64,000 bases of DNA from Maratus speciosus (GCA_963932465.1 OZ010795.1:521363451-521427450), one strand, 5' to 3'. Shown: positions 12,855 through 24,829, counted from the stretch's first letter. The notes: generated by a model not told the origin, from the sequence alone. Numbers and translations are program-made.

Positions 12855-13330
12855 TTTTTAAAGCTTGGCGCAATTCGGGCTTCAGAAAGTGGGATATGTT
12901 GCCAAAATATATAAACAGCTATGAAAACAAACCTCATGAATTTTTATTTTTATTTATACATGTGTTTATTATTGTTTATTATTTATTTAGGTACTTCTTC
13001 ACTATAGTTCACTTTGCATTTTTAAAAAAAGCTTGGCGCAATTCTTGCATCAGAAAGTGAGGGCACAGATGTTATATACGTCCCATATTGGCGCGATTTT
13101 TTTTCTGACGCCAATGTCATATACGCAACGTGTACTTAACTGGCGCCAAAGTGTCGTTATTTGGCTTGATATGGTAACTCGGATGTTGTTGTTTATGCTG
13201 TTGATGTTTTCGCCAAATTTGGCGTCGGAAAAAAAATCGCATATGACATCTGTGCCAAAGTGAGATATGTTGCCAAAATATATAAACAGCTATGAAAACA
13301 AATGTAATGAATTATTTTTGTTTGTATATA
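12855..13330 (+). repeat. ~110-bp tandem repeat, two copies, second interrupted
   Basis: The motif AAAGCTTGGCGCAATTC followed by TTCAGAAAGTG, GATATGTTGCCAAAATATAT and AAACAGCTATGAAAACAAA occurs at about 12860-12935 and again from about 13028. The second copy is split: its first half ends at 13061 and its second half resumes at 13257-13264, with the MITE 13062-13256 between. A further copy lies just downstream of a Helitron-like end at about 17352-17430. Confidence 0.8.
13062..13256. mobile_element. MITE with GGCACAGATG ends and 8-bp target duplication
   Basis: A 195-bp element starting GGCACAGATGTTATATACG and ending CGCATATGACATCTGTGCC. It is flanked by the perfect 8-bp direct repeat AAAGTGAG (13054-13061 and 13257-13264). 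The insertion splits a known repeat, and the uninterrupted copies at about 12885 and 17385 show the empty site with AAAGTG(A/G)G once. TIRs extend inward to a T-run followed by CTGACGCCA/CCGACGCCA. The interior is rich in TTGGCG/CGCCAA. An 8-bp duplication with GG-starting TIRs is compatible with Merlin- or hAT-type transposases; the superfamily is an inference. Confidence 0.85.
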
Positions 13331-13386
13331 TATATACATAAAAAATCATTTCTAAATATATATAATATTTTTTATATACAAATTAC

Positions 13387-14713
13387 GGCACAGATGTCAT
13401 ATATGCAACGGGGTACCTAATTGACGCCAAAATGGTGTTATTTTGCCTGATATGGTAACCCGCTATTACTTTTTATATAATAATAAATTATTTATTTACT
13501 TTTATTTTTTTTTAATTATATAAACTGTTTTGTTCGATAGTTATTAATTAAACTTTTATTAGCCCCCGGAACGGTATGCTATTTCTTTCTCCCAGCTTAT
13601 TTTGTCTCCAAAAAATAACGTTAGCTTACAGACGCTAGCAATAAACAAAGCAGATGTATTATTGTGCGATTAAATTCTCTACAGCATTTTCTAAAACTTC
13701 TAAGCATCGTACATTTTCAATGTTTATACCGTCGTATTGGGAAAAAAAAGTACTTTTTAATGCAATTTGTTTGAAAACTGCATCTCCATTTGTTTTCGAA
13801 ATATTAAATTTTTTTTGTAGTTTTTAGCGACATATGTTTCATTTTGGCAACTCAAGTACGCCATTTCTGTAGAAAGTAAAGAAAAAATTGTTGAAAAATA
13901 GCAATTCTATCTTCTTGTTGCCATTTTCTCATAAAAATTGAAAAAAAAAATTAATTAAAATACGTGCTATTTTGAGAAAAATATAAATGAACGATTTATG
14001 TTAAAATATGGAGCTATTACAAACTATATTTAATTTTAAGAATCTACATTAATGCAAATGACGTCATTTTACATAAAATAAAAGCGTGTGCTTTAAGTCA
14101 TAAAATTGAAATATGTTTTGCAGTAGAGTCCCGATTATCCGAGTCCCGCTTAACCGAGTTATTTCCTTCTGGTGGACTGGTGGTTTCTATTATTATGAAA
14201 CATCCATTATAAATGAAGCGTTAGGTGAAGATGAAAGAGCAGCCGTAAAAGTTAGAACTCTGATTTTCTGGTCAGAATGAAAAAAAAAAAAATTATAGCC
14301 ATTTTTTTCTTCCATTCTTAGCAGAAAATCAGAGTTCTAACTTTTTACGACTGCTCTTTCATCTTCACCTAACACTTCATTTATAATGGCTGTTTCATAA
14401 TAATAAAAACCACCAGTCCACCCGAAGAAAATGAAGTTATGGAAATGCTGGGGGCGACACTAAATTCTGAAATAGCAGAATTCCTGTTCTCTAGTCCGTA
14501 TATTTTTTTTCTTCTGAAATAAATGTTGAAAAGCATCGATGTCACTTATATATTACAAAATAATAATAATTTGATAAATTTTTTAGTAGTATAAATACAA
14601 TTTTTTTTAAATATTCCTTACTGGAAAAGTTCAAAATAAAATGATTTGCTCAACAAAAATATTTTTGAATACTTGCAAACTCGCAGACTTTTTTCTCACC
14701 ACTGTTTACAAAT

Positions 14714-14761
<48 letters not shown>

Positions 14762-14951
14762 TAAGTTGTAGAAATTCAGCTTAATAAAATTAACAGTTCG
14801 TTATTTTTATTTATTTATTGTTTTTTCCTTTTCAAAATGATAGTAAATAATTTAAAAATATATATGTAACTGGTATTCGAAAGCGAGATTTTTGGCAAAT
14901 TGGCGTCAGAAAAAAATCACGCCAAACCCGTTGCGTATATGACATCTGTGC
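13387..14951. mobile_element. Probable larger copy of the GGCACAGATG element, internally disrupted
   Basis: The left end GGCACAGATGTCATATATGC (13387) faces a right end GCGTATATGACATCTGTGC ending at 14951. CAACGGG near the left and CCCGTTGC near the right extend the inverted match. Flanks CAAATTAC and AAAATTAA are similar enough to be a decayed 8-bp duplication. About 1.4 kb of AT-rich DNA, including the hairpin at 14122-14430 and a 43-T run (14717-14759), lies between. It could also be two solo ends facing each other. Confidence 0.45.
14122..14430. repeat. Inverted duplication hairpin beside a Tigger-like end
   Basis: Left arm 14163-14270 and right arm 14322-14430 are inverted copies: GTGGACTGGTGGTTTCTATT against AATAAAAACCACCAGTCCAC, and AGAACTCTGATTTTCTG against CAGAAAATCAGAGTTCT. 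The left side alone begins CAGTAGAGTCCCGATTATCC (14122), which resembles pogo/Tigger termini. No matching terminal copy was seen on the right. It is best read as a rearranged pogo-type MITE fragment. Confidence 0.6.
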
Positions 14952-15027
14952 AAAAATTAATTGTTTCTTTATAAAAATGAGTAAATAGCTTTTTTCAGCT
15001 TAAATTGCATACATATGGAAAAAATCG

Positions 15028-15241
15028 CGGAACAGATGTTCCCACGGGCGCCATCTTGGACTTTTTCTTGGCGTGAAAACCCCTTTTGCGCCAAGTAAAT
15101 GTCGCCAAGTAGATTTATGCGCATGTTAGGCTTAATGGGGTTACCAGAACACGTCAATCGTTGAGGTTACCTTATCGATAAACGCCAACAAAACATCGCT
15201 GAGAAATCCAAGATGGCAGCCGCGGGAATATATAACATCTT
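15028..15241. mobile_element. Possible MITE related to the TTGGCG-rich group
   Basis: GATGTTCCCACGGGCGCCAT followed by CTTGGA near 15036-15060 is mirrored by TCCAAGATGGCAGCCGCGGG at 15208-15227, followed by AATATATAACATC. The interior carries several CGCCAA motifs and is GC-richer than its surroundings. No target duplication could be defined. It sits directly beside other TTGGCG-rich elements, which supports kinship but not a firm boundary. Confidence 0.45.
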
Positions 15242-15507
15242 AGCCAAAATGGCTTGTGAGTATGATACACTAAATAGGTTGTCAGAAAATACGTTGGCAA
15301 ACTTCTTTCTCGCCAAGAAACTTTTCTCCGAAGTACTGTATATAAGAGGTGATTGCTGGAAATGCATTTTTAATTATGATATGCGCTTTTATGTTTCACT
15401 ATATTTATGCATACTAAACTGTGTGTATAAATACTATAGTTCATATACAGGGCTACACAAAAGAATTCATAAGGGTTACTGAGTATGAGATTAAATAGTA
15501 CTAAATA

Positions 15508-15751
15508 GTTATCCCGTCGACCAATTTCGCCAAATTATACAAATTGACATAATTTTTATTTTAAATAACAGAAGAACAAATAAATTAGTATAATATTAAT
15601 AAAAATATAAATAAAACGTCGAAATAAAAATCACTTGATGACGTAAACACGTATAACTTGCTTAAAGTCAAGTGAATGTGAAATTTAGGATCCACCATTA
15701 TTGGCATTTAATCTTACAGTTTGGCGATAGATTTTTGGTCAACGGGATAAC
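15508..15751. mobile_element. MITE with GTTATCCCGTCGACC ends
   Basis: Inverted ends GTTATCCCGTCGACCAA (15508) and TTGGTCAACGGGATAAC (to 15751). Immediately outside both, the sequence stays loosely inverted-repeat (AGTACTAAATA and TAAGTAGTAAC), matching the longer TIR GGTACTACTT.. of the related copies at 31319, 46095, 49855 and 61929. The true element is therefore probably about 10 bp longer at each end. It interrupts a repeat whose uninterrupted relative is at about 50370-50610 (GAGTATGAG followed by CGTAAA there). No protein is encoded; the interior contains the words AACGTCGAAATAAAAAT and TTGATGACGTAAACACGT. Confidence 0.75.
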
Positions 15752-16419
15752 TAAGTAGTAACGTAAAGGCCTTAAAGGTAGTTTTTAAAGGAGTTATGCA
15801 TTTTTACGCTGAACTGAATTTAGTTTACTATGAAATGCTTGTAGAATGTAGATAAAATGACATACAGGGTCACGCAAAGTATTTGATACATAACAGACTA
15901 TTTGTGATAATATCGGGAAATGTGATTTCAGTAGTTTAAGCTAAATAGTGGCGTGTAATAACGGTACTATTGGCTACGGCTAACTGCTAGAAATCAATTT
16001 TAAAATGTTTTATGCGTTTTCTAAAATGTTTACTTAGTTATCTTATTTACCTTATCTACTTAAATAACGAAATTTTGTTAAAGCATTCAGGAAATGTTGG
16101 AAAGTGATTCATGTTCCATGCTTAACGCATGATTTTTCTTTCTTGTTTAGTCTTATTTTACATTTATTTTATTCTTATTTTTTTAGTCTTATACTGCTTT
16201 ATAGAAACTTTAATATTTAATGTTTAAACTTTTCGCTCCCCCGCCCCCTTACATATATTACAAACTACAGCGCAAAATAATAGACAGTTTTATACTTTTC
16301 CACTATAGGGGCTTTGGAGTCCTTCTATATATAAAAAAAAATTTTGATTTGGAAATGGACCAATGAAAATCTGCGTAGATATTCCCGGGAGATCGGCATT
16401 CAATTTGAATGCTTAATCA

Positions 16420-17346
16420 TGGCCTTTCTTCATTAATATTTAAAAAAAAAAAAAAAAACTGTTGCATACAAAAATATGAAAATCGGTAGTATTATAGAGA
16501 AATGTTTGATAAACACGCTGATGCAGACAGTTTTCAAATCGAAGAATTATTTTAAGAGATATTTAATGCCAAATTCGGACAAAATCGTTCCATTAAAAAA
16601 GTTTTATAGGAGCAAAAACTGCACATAGGAATTTAATCATTTTTAGATCATTTTATGCGCCAGAATTTCCCGGTGCGCAGACTGCATTTAGTATTTTAAT
16701 TTGACTCATTTTTTGAGGTTTTATTTCTATTTTAAATTCAAATTTTCAGCATTTCGAGAGATATTTTTTACAAAATTTAGAAAATTGTATTAATTTAAAC
16801 TGTTGCCAACTGTATAAACAGCGCAAACAATAATGTTTGCTTCAAATTAAAAATTTATTTTACACGTGACTATTATAAACAGAAAATATAAAAAGCAGGA
16901 ACTCATTAAAAATTACGTCATAAAACTATACTTACGCGTGAATTTTAAAAGAGAAAGATTATTTTAAAATAATACATTTATTAACATGCGTTAGAAGTCT
17001 GAAATAGGAGAATTTACGTCACATTTACGTCACATTACACTTATTACGTAAAATGAACAAAAAATAGTATTGCAAAACAGTTTAAATTTAAAAATTGCGC
17101 GAGACATTTATTTGATATTTGAAGATGATCATAATATTTCATTTCTAACAAAAGTATTTTTACGTGAATATTAAAAAGAGAAAGAAAAGTCTGGTGAAAA
17201 TTACGTCAGATTATAATTGTCAGATTCAAATTATAATTCAATCTCCCGAAATCTTTTTAAAGCCGATCATATTAGCGTGCTGTTAGAGTCTGCGGTGTCT
17301 GAGCGGGGGTTGACGAGCGTAGCTCGTAGAGGGCAGAGCCCCCTAG
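16420..17346 (+). mobile_element. Helitron-like element, 5'-truncated
   Basis: Shares about 900 bp with the other Helitron-like copies, beginning in the CTTTCTTC.TTAATATT word near 16425, through TGCATACAAAAATATGAAAA and the TGTTGCCAACTGTATAAAC segment. It ends with CGTAGCTCGTAGAGGGCAGA and then GCCCCCTAG at 17343-17346, followed by T. The palindrome ACGAGCGTAGCTCGT sits just before the end; a hairpin near a CTRR 3' end with insertion before T is the Helitron pattern. The canonical 5' end is missing. Confidence 0.75.
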
Positions 17347-17351
17347 TTTCT

Positions 17352-17910
17352 TAAAAAAAGCCTGGTATATTTCGGGCATCAGAAAGTGAGATTTGTTGTC
17401 AGATCATATAAACAGCTATGAAAACAAACTTGATGAGCTTTTTTGTTTGTTTTATATGTATATTATTCACGTTTTTTACGCAAAAATTTCTTCTGTTTCT
17501 GCATAAAATTAGATAAATGGATTTTTTATGTTGTTGCCATATTATCTTTTTCGCCAAAATACCTATACTGGAAAAGTACCCTAAAGCACATTAAAATCGC
17601 GCAGTTTGAAGCTGACTGTTATAGCATCGTTTATTGGCGAATATTTTATTAGTAGCATCGGGTAGAAGATGTAAAGATGTACTTTTCCATATATTACACT
17701 TTAAATTCTAACCCATAGATTTTGAAAAAAGAGCGGAGTTTAAATTAAATTGCGGTGAACTTCTTTATGAAAGTTTAATGGTTTTAAATGGGAATTTCGT
17801 CGAATTAGCTAGCTATCGCCAAGTTGGCTTCATATATGACAACTTATTTTTGACGCCAAATTTGGCGATATTTCGCCAAGTTGGCCACCGTTTAGCGCTA
17901 CTGTGCTAAC
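17352..17910. other. Repeat copy and TTGGCG-rich DNA downstream of the Helitron-like end
   Basis: 17352-17430 is another copy of the GCATCAGAAAGTGAGAT / AAACAGCTATGAAAACAAAC repeat seen at 12.86 and 13.03 kb. The rest includes CGCCAAAATACC and, at 17810-17890, the dense cluster TATCGCCAAGTTGGC, GACGCCAAATTTGGCGATA and TTCGCCAAGTTGGCC. The 69-codon ORF at 17443-17652 spans these repeats and is not called a gene. Confidence 0.6.
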
Positions 17911-19420
17911 CCTGCATTAGTAATTTTCAACAATTACTCATATCAAGGAGTCGGTATTACCGGAATTGTGAGGGACACACAGAGACTTGGATTTTATATA
18001 ATTAGATAGATAGAAGTTCCAAAATCATGAATATCATGATTTAAACGAAATTAATTCGTAGGCAGTTAATTAGGTAGTGACTTTATTAAATACTATATAT
18101 ATTTTGAAGCAGTATGGATAGGCACTTGCCGGTACGAACATAACATGAAATAAAAACTAACAGTATGTACGTTTAGATTAAAGAATTAAAATCAAGAAGG
18201 ATATTTTGTTAACTAGGACTTCCCTCAGAGGGATTAGTCTGAGCATTTACTGAGAACATAGATTTAATAATAACATGTGGAAGCAAAGAAAATGAGATGT
18301 TATCTTTAATTGTCCATATACTGCGATAAACTGAAATGATGAAAATAAACGAATCGTAGAATTACAAAATCTTATATATAAGTTCGTATACACTGTTTAA
18401 TAAAATGAGAAATCAAACCATTCAAGACAGCCATGCATGGATATAAAATTGAAAGTACGCAATATATTAAAAGTAAAATAGAAAATGAAACACTAAATTA
18501 CTTATATCGGAATTTTAACTATATTAAATGATGTCAAGAGCATAATCAGACGCTCCGCAGTAATTTTAGTAACTTTAAATGACAAATATATGATGTTTAA
18601 AAAGAATGGACTATACTTTATATGGTGTGTGCTCCCCCGGAATAGTTAATATTGTACAATATCTGTTTTCCACGGATTCAATGAGGTTGTCGATAACATT
18701 TAAGGAATTCTCTCCTCAAAATCTAATATAGTAATCAAAGTACCGAATACATCAACAGTGGCATGCAATGCTTCGTTAGAGTGTGTTTTAGATATGCTCG
18801 ATCGGATTTAAATGATGAGTGTATGCTGGCCACTACATACGCTGTATTGTTTTGTTTTCAAACATATTCTGCACAAGATGAGCTGTATTTAGCATGTATT
18901 AAATAAAAGAAATCGGCAATGATTACAACATAAAGTATGACACAAGATCTGAATATATCGTCTGCATAACTTCTGAGCTGTCAAAGTGTCATTTGAAGTA
19001 ATTTACAAATCCATACATATTTATTCAGGAAATCATGCAAGCTAACATACGCCAATATGAACCCGATTATAAAATTTCACCAGAATAAGTTAATATATAA
19101 AAAAGCTACTAATGATAATTGAGAATATGACCTTATGATAAAATGTCTAGAAAAAAGAATCCGATAAAAAATTCATATCACATTTAAAACGGCACTTCCC
19201 TCTGTTAGTGGCATTGGCGAGAGAGAGAAAAGCCTAGAGAAGGAACACTTTAACAAATACTTTCGGGCAACCTACTCACTATTTCATACAGGTCTTTATT
19301 CAATATTTACACAATTTATTTAATGCTAGGTGGGTATCTATCAGTTTTGTTGCATTTAAATCGCATGTTTTGCGGAGGAAATGCAGCATTATGAAATATT
19401 TAAAGTTGCTGTACCTAATA
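17911..19420. other. Unassigned DNA without a recognisable gene
   Basis: Less repetitive-looking than the flanks, but no ORF over 60 codons and no RNA gene is visible. A tract GGGACACACAGAGACTTGGA followed by TTTTATATAATTAGATAGATAG at 17970-18012 looks like the terminal remnant of an unidentified mobile element. Confidence 0.5.
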
Positions 19421-19429
19421 ATTCCAAAT

Positions 19430-20140
19430 TAATAGTAATTGAGATCGCTTTCCGTTAATTTCATATTTTTAAATTTTAAATTTTTTAGAAACCATTCATA
19501 GAGACAATTGTATATTTTAAAACTAACCCGAAGCAAAATTTCAAGATTTTGGGCTCAGCAGTAACACAGAAATAGAAAAATTTTGAAAGTTTTTTTGTTT
19601 TTGCACTGTTTTATATAGCGACATTTTTAGAAATTGTTCTATTGCGAGAATTTACGTCATGATAAATACAGCCATGTCAATTTTCATGTTTATATTCCTA
19701 ACAATTCCATGTACTTCGTTACTTAGATCATCTTTAGATCTTTTTCTGCTTTGTTTAGTCTTTCTATTTTTTAGAATTCGTTCTATAACGAGCATTTACA
19801 TCTTATTAATTACTACCATGCCAAAGTTCTAGTTTTTAACCCCAACAGTATCCCAAAAATTTCAGTATTCCAAATAAATCATAGTTTAGAACCTTTCTAG
19901 AAGTGTTTGCGTTTATCCGTCAAATTGAACCTTTTAGAGAGCGTTCATTACGAGTATTTACATCTTAAAAGTAACTACCGCACCAAATTTAAAGTTTCTA
20001 ACCCAATCAATATCACAGTAATCGCAATTTTAGAACTTTTTTGCTCCTGCAGCGATGTAGGTTCTTGCAGCGACATAAAATAGTCTTTTTTTCGGAGCAG
20101 AGATGGCCACCAATATTTTTTTAAGTTGTCTATGTAGTTT
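19430..20140 (-). repeat. Degenerate ~170-200-bp tandem repeat, inverse of the 50.7-52.3 kb array
   Basis: Two to three units share the words GCGA.CATTTTTAGAAATTGTTC, AGCATTTACATCTTA, ACTACC.(C/G)ACCAAA and AGTTTCTAACCC. Read on the minus strand these match the array at 50.72-52.26 kb (for example TTGGCATGGTGGTTACTTTTAA and GATTTCTGTGATACCGTT). It is old and divergent, with no coding capacity. Confidence 0.65.
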
Positions 20141-21082
20141 CAGAGATAACACCTCACAAACGTACAAGCATTAATAATATTATATACTTTATAATATTAT
20201 AACGCTTTATAATATTAGCATTAGATATACAGATATAAAAGTCATTTATCTGTTACAAACTAAAGTGCCGGCGTTTCCCAGAATTTGAAGGATGTTTGTT
20301 CTGAAAAATCAATTTGAAAATTTAACATACAACACAAAACAAACATTAAAAAAAGCAGTCGAAATGTTGTATGAATGAATCATATGAAAACGCTATATAA
20401 AAATGTATAAATGTATATAACAGACGCAAAAGAATACAGCTATAAATGAACTTATTTCAATTTATAATTGAAGCAATAATGTTAAAATAGGCCAATATTT
20501 CCCTAATCGGGTTTTTATCATGCTTCAGTACATTTTTCACACTCATATGACGTTATACTATATCCACCACGTCCTTTATATTTCCAATGTGACGTAATAT
20601 TTTCCTCTTTGACATGGAAACCTTGAAATAGGAAAGTTATGAAGTTATATTCACTTTCATTTAAATTTGTCAAACCATTTATTTCATTTTCATTATTTCA
20701 CGTGAATATCTTGCAATAGAAAAGTTATGACGTAATATTCACCTTTTTTAAAAATTCGTCAAACTATTTATTTCATTTTCATTTTTCACGTAGAAATCTT
20801 GCAGTAGAAAATTAACTGTTGTAGTAATAATTATATTGTGTTTTTTAATTGTTGGCAACTGCTATAACGAAAAATGTTTAAATTTGATAAGAAATTGCTG
20901 ATAAATTGGTGGTTTTTTATTAATTAAAAATTAACTATAAATTATTTCGATTCCGGATTTCTTAAGTTGCCTCGGCCATGTTTTAATACACATGTACGTA
21001 TCTTTTCACAATTTTGGCTTCCAAATTGTAAATTTTTGTAGAATTACAAACAGACAGATAGACAAGTTTTCATTTTTATACA

Positions 21083-21850
21083 TCTCTCTGTTCTAAAAAA
21101 AGTAACTAACGCTGTCACCGTCGCCGCCGGTTTTGAATTTTTTGTGACCGGAGGTCTTTCTTCGTTAAGATTAAGAAAACTATTGCATACAAAAATATGA
21201 AAATCGGTGATATTATAGCGAAATGTTTGATCAACACGCTAATGCATACAGTTTTCAAATCGAAGAATTATTTAAAGAGATATTTAATGCTAAATTTGGA
21301 CAAAATCGTTCCATTAAAAAAAATTTTATAGGAGCAAAAGCTATACATGTGAATTTAATCATTTTTAGATCATTTTATTCAATAGAAAATCCCGGTGTGC
21401 AGATTTCATTAATTTTTTTTAATTTGACTCATTTTTTGAGGCTTTATTTCTATTTTAAATTCAAATATTCAGCATTTTGACTGATATTTTTTACATATTT
21501 TAGAAAATGGTATTAATTTAAACTGTTGCCAACTGTATAAACAGCGCAAACAATAATGTTTGCTTCAAATAAAAAAAAAAATATTTACACGTTACTATTA
21601 TAAACAGAAAAAAAACCCTTCAAATTAGAATTAAATAATTAGGTATAAAAAGCAGGCACTTATTGGAAATTACGCCATTAAAACTGTATTTACATGTGAA
21701 TTTTGAAAGAGAAAGGATATTGTAAAATAAATTCATTAACATGCGTTAGAAGTATGAAATAGAAGAAATTGCGTCACATTACACTTATTATGCAAAATGA
21801 ACAAAAAACAGTATTGCAAAACTGTTTAAATTTAAAAATTGCGCGAGACA
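21083..21850 (+). mobile_element. Helitron-like element, 5' end intact, 3' truncated
   Basis: Begins TCTCTCTGTTCTAAAAAAAG at 21083 immediately after an A, then runs GCTGTCACCGTCGCCGCCGG and the AGGTCTTTCTTCGTTAA segment shared with the other copies. It follows the copy at 16.42-17.35 kb (CATACAAAAATATGAAAATC, TGTTGCCAACTGTATAAACA) as far as GCGCGAGACA at 21850, where homology stops and a tandem array begins. The ORF at 21223-21480 is inside this non-coding repeat. Confidence 0.75.
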
Positions 21851-21862
21851 AAATATTAGAGG

Positions 21863-22850
21863 TTAAATATTAGTTTTTTTCAAAATTTTATTATTTGTCG
21901 TTTGATGTGAGGTGTTCAGCTATCAGTATGCAAATTTTCATGTCTCCAACATAATTAGGGGCTGAGTTAGAAAAATTGCTTAAAATACACAAGTTTGATC
22001 CCAGAGGGTTAAATATTAGACTTTTTCAAAATTTTATTATTTGCCGTTTGATGTGAGGTGTTCAGCTATAAGTATGCAAACTTTCATGTCTCCAACTTAA
22101 TTATTGGCTGAGTTAGAAAAATTGCTTAAAATACACATGTTAGAGCCCAGATGGTTAAATATTAGACCTTTTTCAAAATTTTATTATTTGCCGTTTGATG
22201 TGAGGATTTCAGCTATAAGTATGAAAAATTTCATGTCTCCAACTTAATTAGGGGCTGAGTTAGAAAAATTGTTAAAAATACATACGTTAGAGCCCAGAGG
22301 GTTAAATATTAGACTTTTTCAAAATTTTATTATTTGACGTTTGATGTGAGGTGTTCAGCTATAAGTATGCAAAATGTCATGTCTCCAACTTAAGTAGGGG
22401 CTGAGTTAGAAAAATTGCTTAAAATACAGAAGTTACAGACCGGAGGGTTAAATATGAGTTTTTCAAAATTTTATGATTTATCGTGTTACCGCAGGTGTTC
22501 AGCTATAAGTATGCAAACTTTCATGTCTCCAACTTAATTAGGGGCTGAGTTAGAAAAATTGCTTTAAATACACAAGTTAGAGCCCAGAGGGTTAAATATT
22601 AAACCTTTTTCAAAATTTTATTATTTGTCGTTTGATGTGAGATGTTCAGCTATAAGTATGCAAAATTTCATGTCTCCAACTTAATTAAATTAGGGCCTGA
22701 GTTAGAAAAGTTGCTTAAAATACACAAGTTAGAGACCAGAGGGACTTTAGACTCTAGGATATTAGACTTTTTCAAAATTTTATTATTTGCCGTTTGATGT
22801 GTGGTGTTCAGCTATAAGTATGCAAATTTTCAAGTCTCCGACATAGTTTC
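21863..22850 (+). repeat. 146-bp tandem repeat array, about seven units
   Basis: Units start at about 21863, 22009, 22155, 22302, 22448, 22592 and 22750, giving a period of 144-147 bp. Each unit carries TTAAATATTAGACTTTTTC, AAAATTTTATTATTTGCCGT, TTGATGTGAGGTGTTCAGCT and CATGTCTCCAACTTAATTA. Divergence between units is modest. The last unit ends in GATGGGCTCTGTGACAGACG and a short (GACA)n tract. No ORF runs through it. Confidence 0.9.
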
Positions 22851-23076
22851 TGAGGATGGGCTCTGTGACAGACGGACAGACAGACAGACAAAGGAGTGAG
22901 ACAGGTAGGGTTTCGTTAGATGAACGAAACTCTAAAAACATGCTGCGGATGACTGTAACAACATCCTAAAATTACATTCCCATCAGCGATCTACCAATCC
23001 CGAATTTAGTTTATATTCGTTTCATATATTCTTATTCTTTTGTGTGGTCCTGTAAAATAACTATCAATATTATATA

Positions 23077-23248
23077 CAGTTAAACCTCTGAATAGCGAAC
23101 ATCCCGACAATGCAGAATTTGTCCTCTATTTAGAGGTGACCGCTACTGAGAGTAAAACATGTACAGTTATTTAAGAGTTGGTAATTGAAACAATGTCTGC
23201 TAAATAGAGGTATCCGCTAATCGGGTGTGTCCGCTATGGCGGTTTTAT
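23077..23248. mobile_element. pogo/Tigger-type MITE, first of two abutting copies
   Basis: Starts CAGTTAAACCTCTGAATAGC after TA (23075-23076) and ends GTCCGCTATGGCGGTTTTA. Ends of the form CAGT..AACCTC with inner ..AGCGGAC words typify pogo/Tigger non-autonomous elements. It runs directly into a second copy. Confidence 0.75.
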
Positions 23249-23422
23249 CAGTAAAACCTCTGAATAGCGAACACCTCGGGAGGGCAGAATTTGTCCTCTA
23301 TTTGGAGGTGTCCGCTACTGAGAGTAAAAAATGTACAGTTATTTAAGGGTTGGTAATTGAAAAAATGACCACTAAATAGAGGTGTGCACTAATCGGGTGT
23401 GTCCGTTATGGAGGTTTTACTG
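23249..23422. mobile_element. pogo/Tigger-type MITE, second abutting copy
   Basis: Starts CAGTAAAACCTCTGAATAGC and ends CCGTTATGGAGGTTTTACTG. The interior (TTTGTCCTCTATTTGGAGGT, CCGCTACTGAGAGTAAAA, GTACAGTTATTTAAG) is nearly the same as the copy before it, so this is a tandem pair about 172 bp apart. The right-hand TA is replaced by CA. Confidence 0.75.
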
Positions 23423-24631
23423 CATAATAATATCACCCTTTACAAGAAAATTGCATGCTGTATGACAGACAGACAGACATCCAGAGAAAGATAACCTCCC
23501 GGAGCAATAAACACTCATGTCTTTTGTTTTAATCATCCACAATTGTATGTCATACAACAGGCCAGATTTTATACAACAGGCTAAAAACGGTCACCGTGGT
23601 ACGGAGTACTGTATTATTATTTGTTTGCCCACCAAAACTAGTTGCCACCGTTGTTGCAAGGTTTGTGATCACGTGGTTGAAACTGATCTATTCAATATTA
23701 ATGCGTGCGTATTTTTTTTTTATTTGCTCCATGTGTTCAAACCAGTTGTCTACGAAAACATCAACCGTTGAAAGTGACGCACACCAAATTTCTGTGACGT
23801 ATGCAGATAAATTGTGCTTTTTTATCAGTTTTTTCTATATAATTTTTAAACGGTTTGGAACTTATTTTTCATAGTAGGTGCATTCAGTAGGCGACCCTCA
23901 TAGGTACTTTCTGGTGCAATCAGAAACGAAATCCGACAAATATTTTTTTATTTTTGCTTGACGAAAGGTTTTTATTAGGCTTTTTTTTTTAGTAGGACAT
24001 GGCGTTAATGTCCATCGTAGTAGTAATGTGTCCGGACAGTAATATTTCGCTGAGTATTAGCCTTCGCTTCGCTCAGACAATTATTAATAAAACAATTAAT
24101 CTGTTATTAGTTCAAAAGCACCATAAGAATTAAAATAATTTCAGCACAATCTCATACACATCTATAAGATGTTTTGAATTTTAATGTTCTATTCTCGAAT
24201 AAATATTATAGTTATGTGGTGCGGTTAAAAAGGGTTATTTAGAGTCGTCACGTTTTGAGAAGAGTAATATTTTACAAACAAAGTACGTGCAGAAATTGCT
24301 AGTTACAGTGCGAGAAAATTACAAACGAAGTAAAATAATTTGAATTGTATTCACGACATACATTAAGCTTAAACAATTATATATTCTTTTATTAGAAAAT
24401 TTGCATACATTAACTTTAAGTGTTTCGATATCATAATCGGTAACATAATTTAATTTTGAAGATTTACTTATAGAACATACTGATTTATTAATGGTTCTGA
24501 TTTCTTTTTCTTTTACATTACACTGATAAAAACCTTCGCGCAAACTTCCCAATTATTCAACTGTTTTTATAGCTAACGGTAACTAGACCGTAATTTGAAA
24601 CATTCCCATATGTCACAATAGCAATAAATTA

Positions 24632-24829
24632 CACTGCAAAAAATCTGAAGAAAGCTGTCCAGTCATTTCGCGTTTTTTAACGGTAATGGTTACTTGGCCA
24701 TATTATTAAGCCTATTTGACAATATTATTCACTATGTTATTGCCAGAATAATGTTAAATTGATTTTATGAGAACGTTTTCCATAAAAACGGTCAAATGGT
24801 TGGACAGTTTGCTGCAGATTTTAATAGTG
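24632..24829. mobile_element. 198-bp MITE, CACTGCAAAAAATCTG ends
   Basis: The left end CACTGCAAAAAATCTGAAGA and the right end read inward, CACTATTAAAATCTGCAGCA, are followed on both sides by (A/C)AGCTGTCCA.. / ACTGTCCAACCATTT. TA lies outside each end (24630-24631, 24830-24831). A related left end (CACTGATAAAAACC) is at about 24505 just upstream. Non-coding. Confidence 0.7.

Noticed and set aside
15213..15482. 89-codon ORF starting MAAAGIYNILAKMACEYD
   Set aside because: The start lies in the GC-richer inverted-repeat text of a probable MITE and the rest reads a dispersed repeat shared with 50.4 kb, where no ORF is kept.
21863..22850. CRISPR-like array
   Set aside because: Units are 146 bp with no short direct repeat/unique spacer structure; it is an ordinary tandem repeat in a eukaryotic setting.
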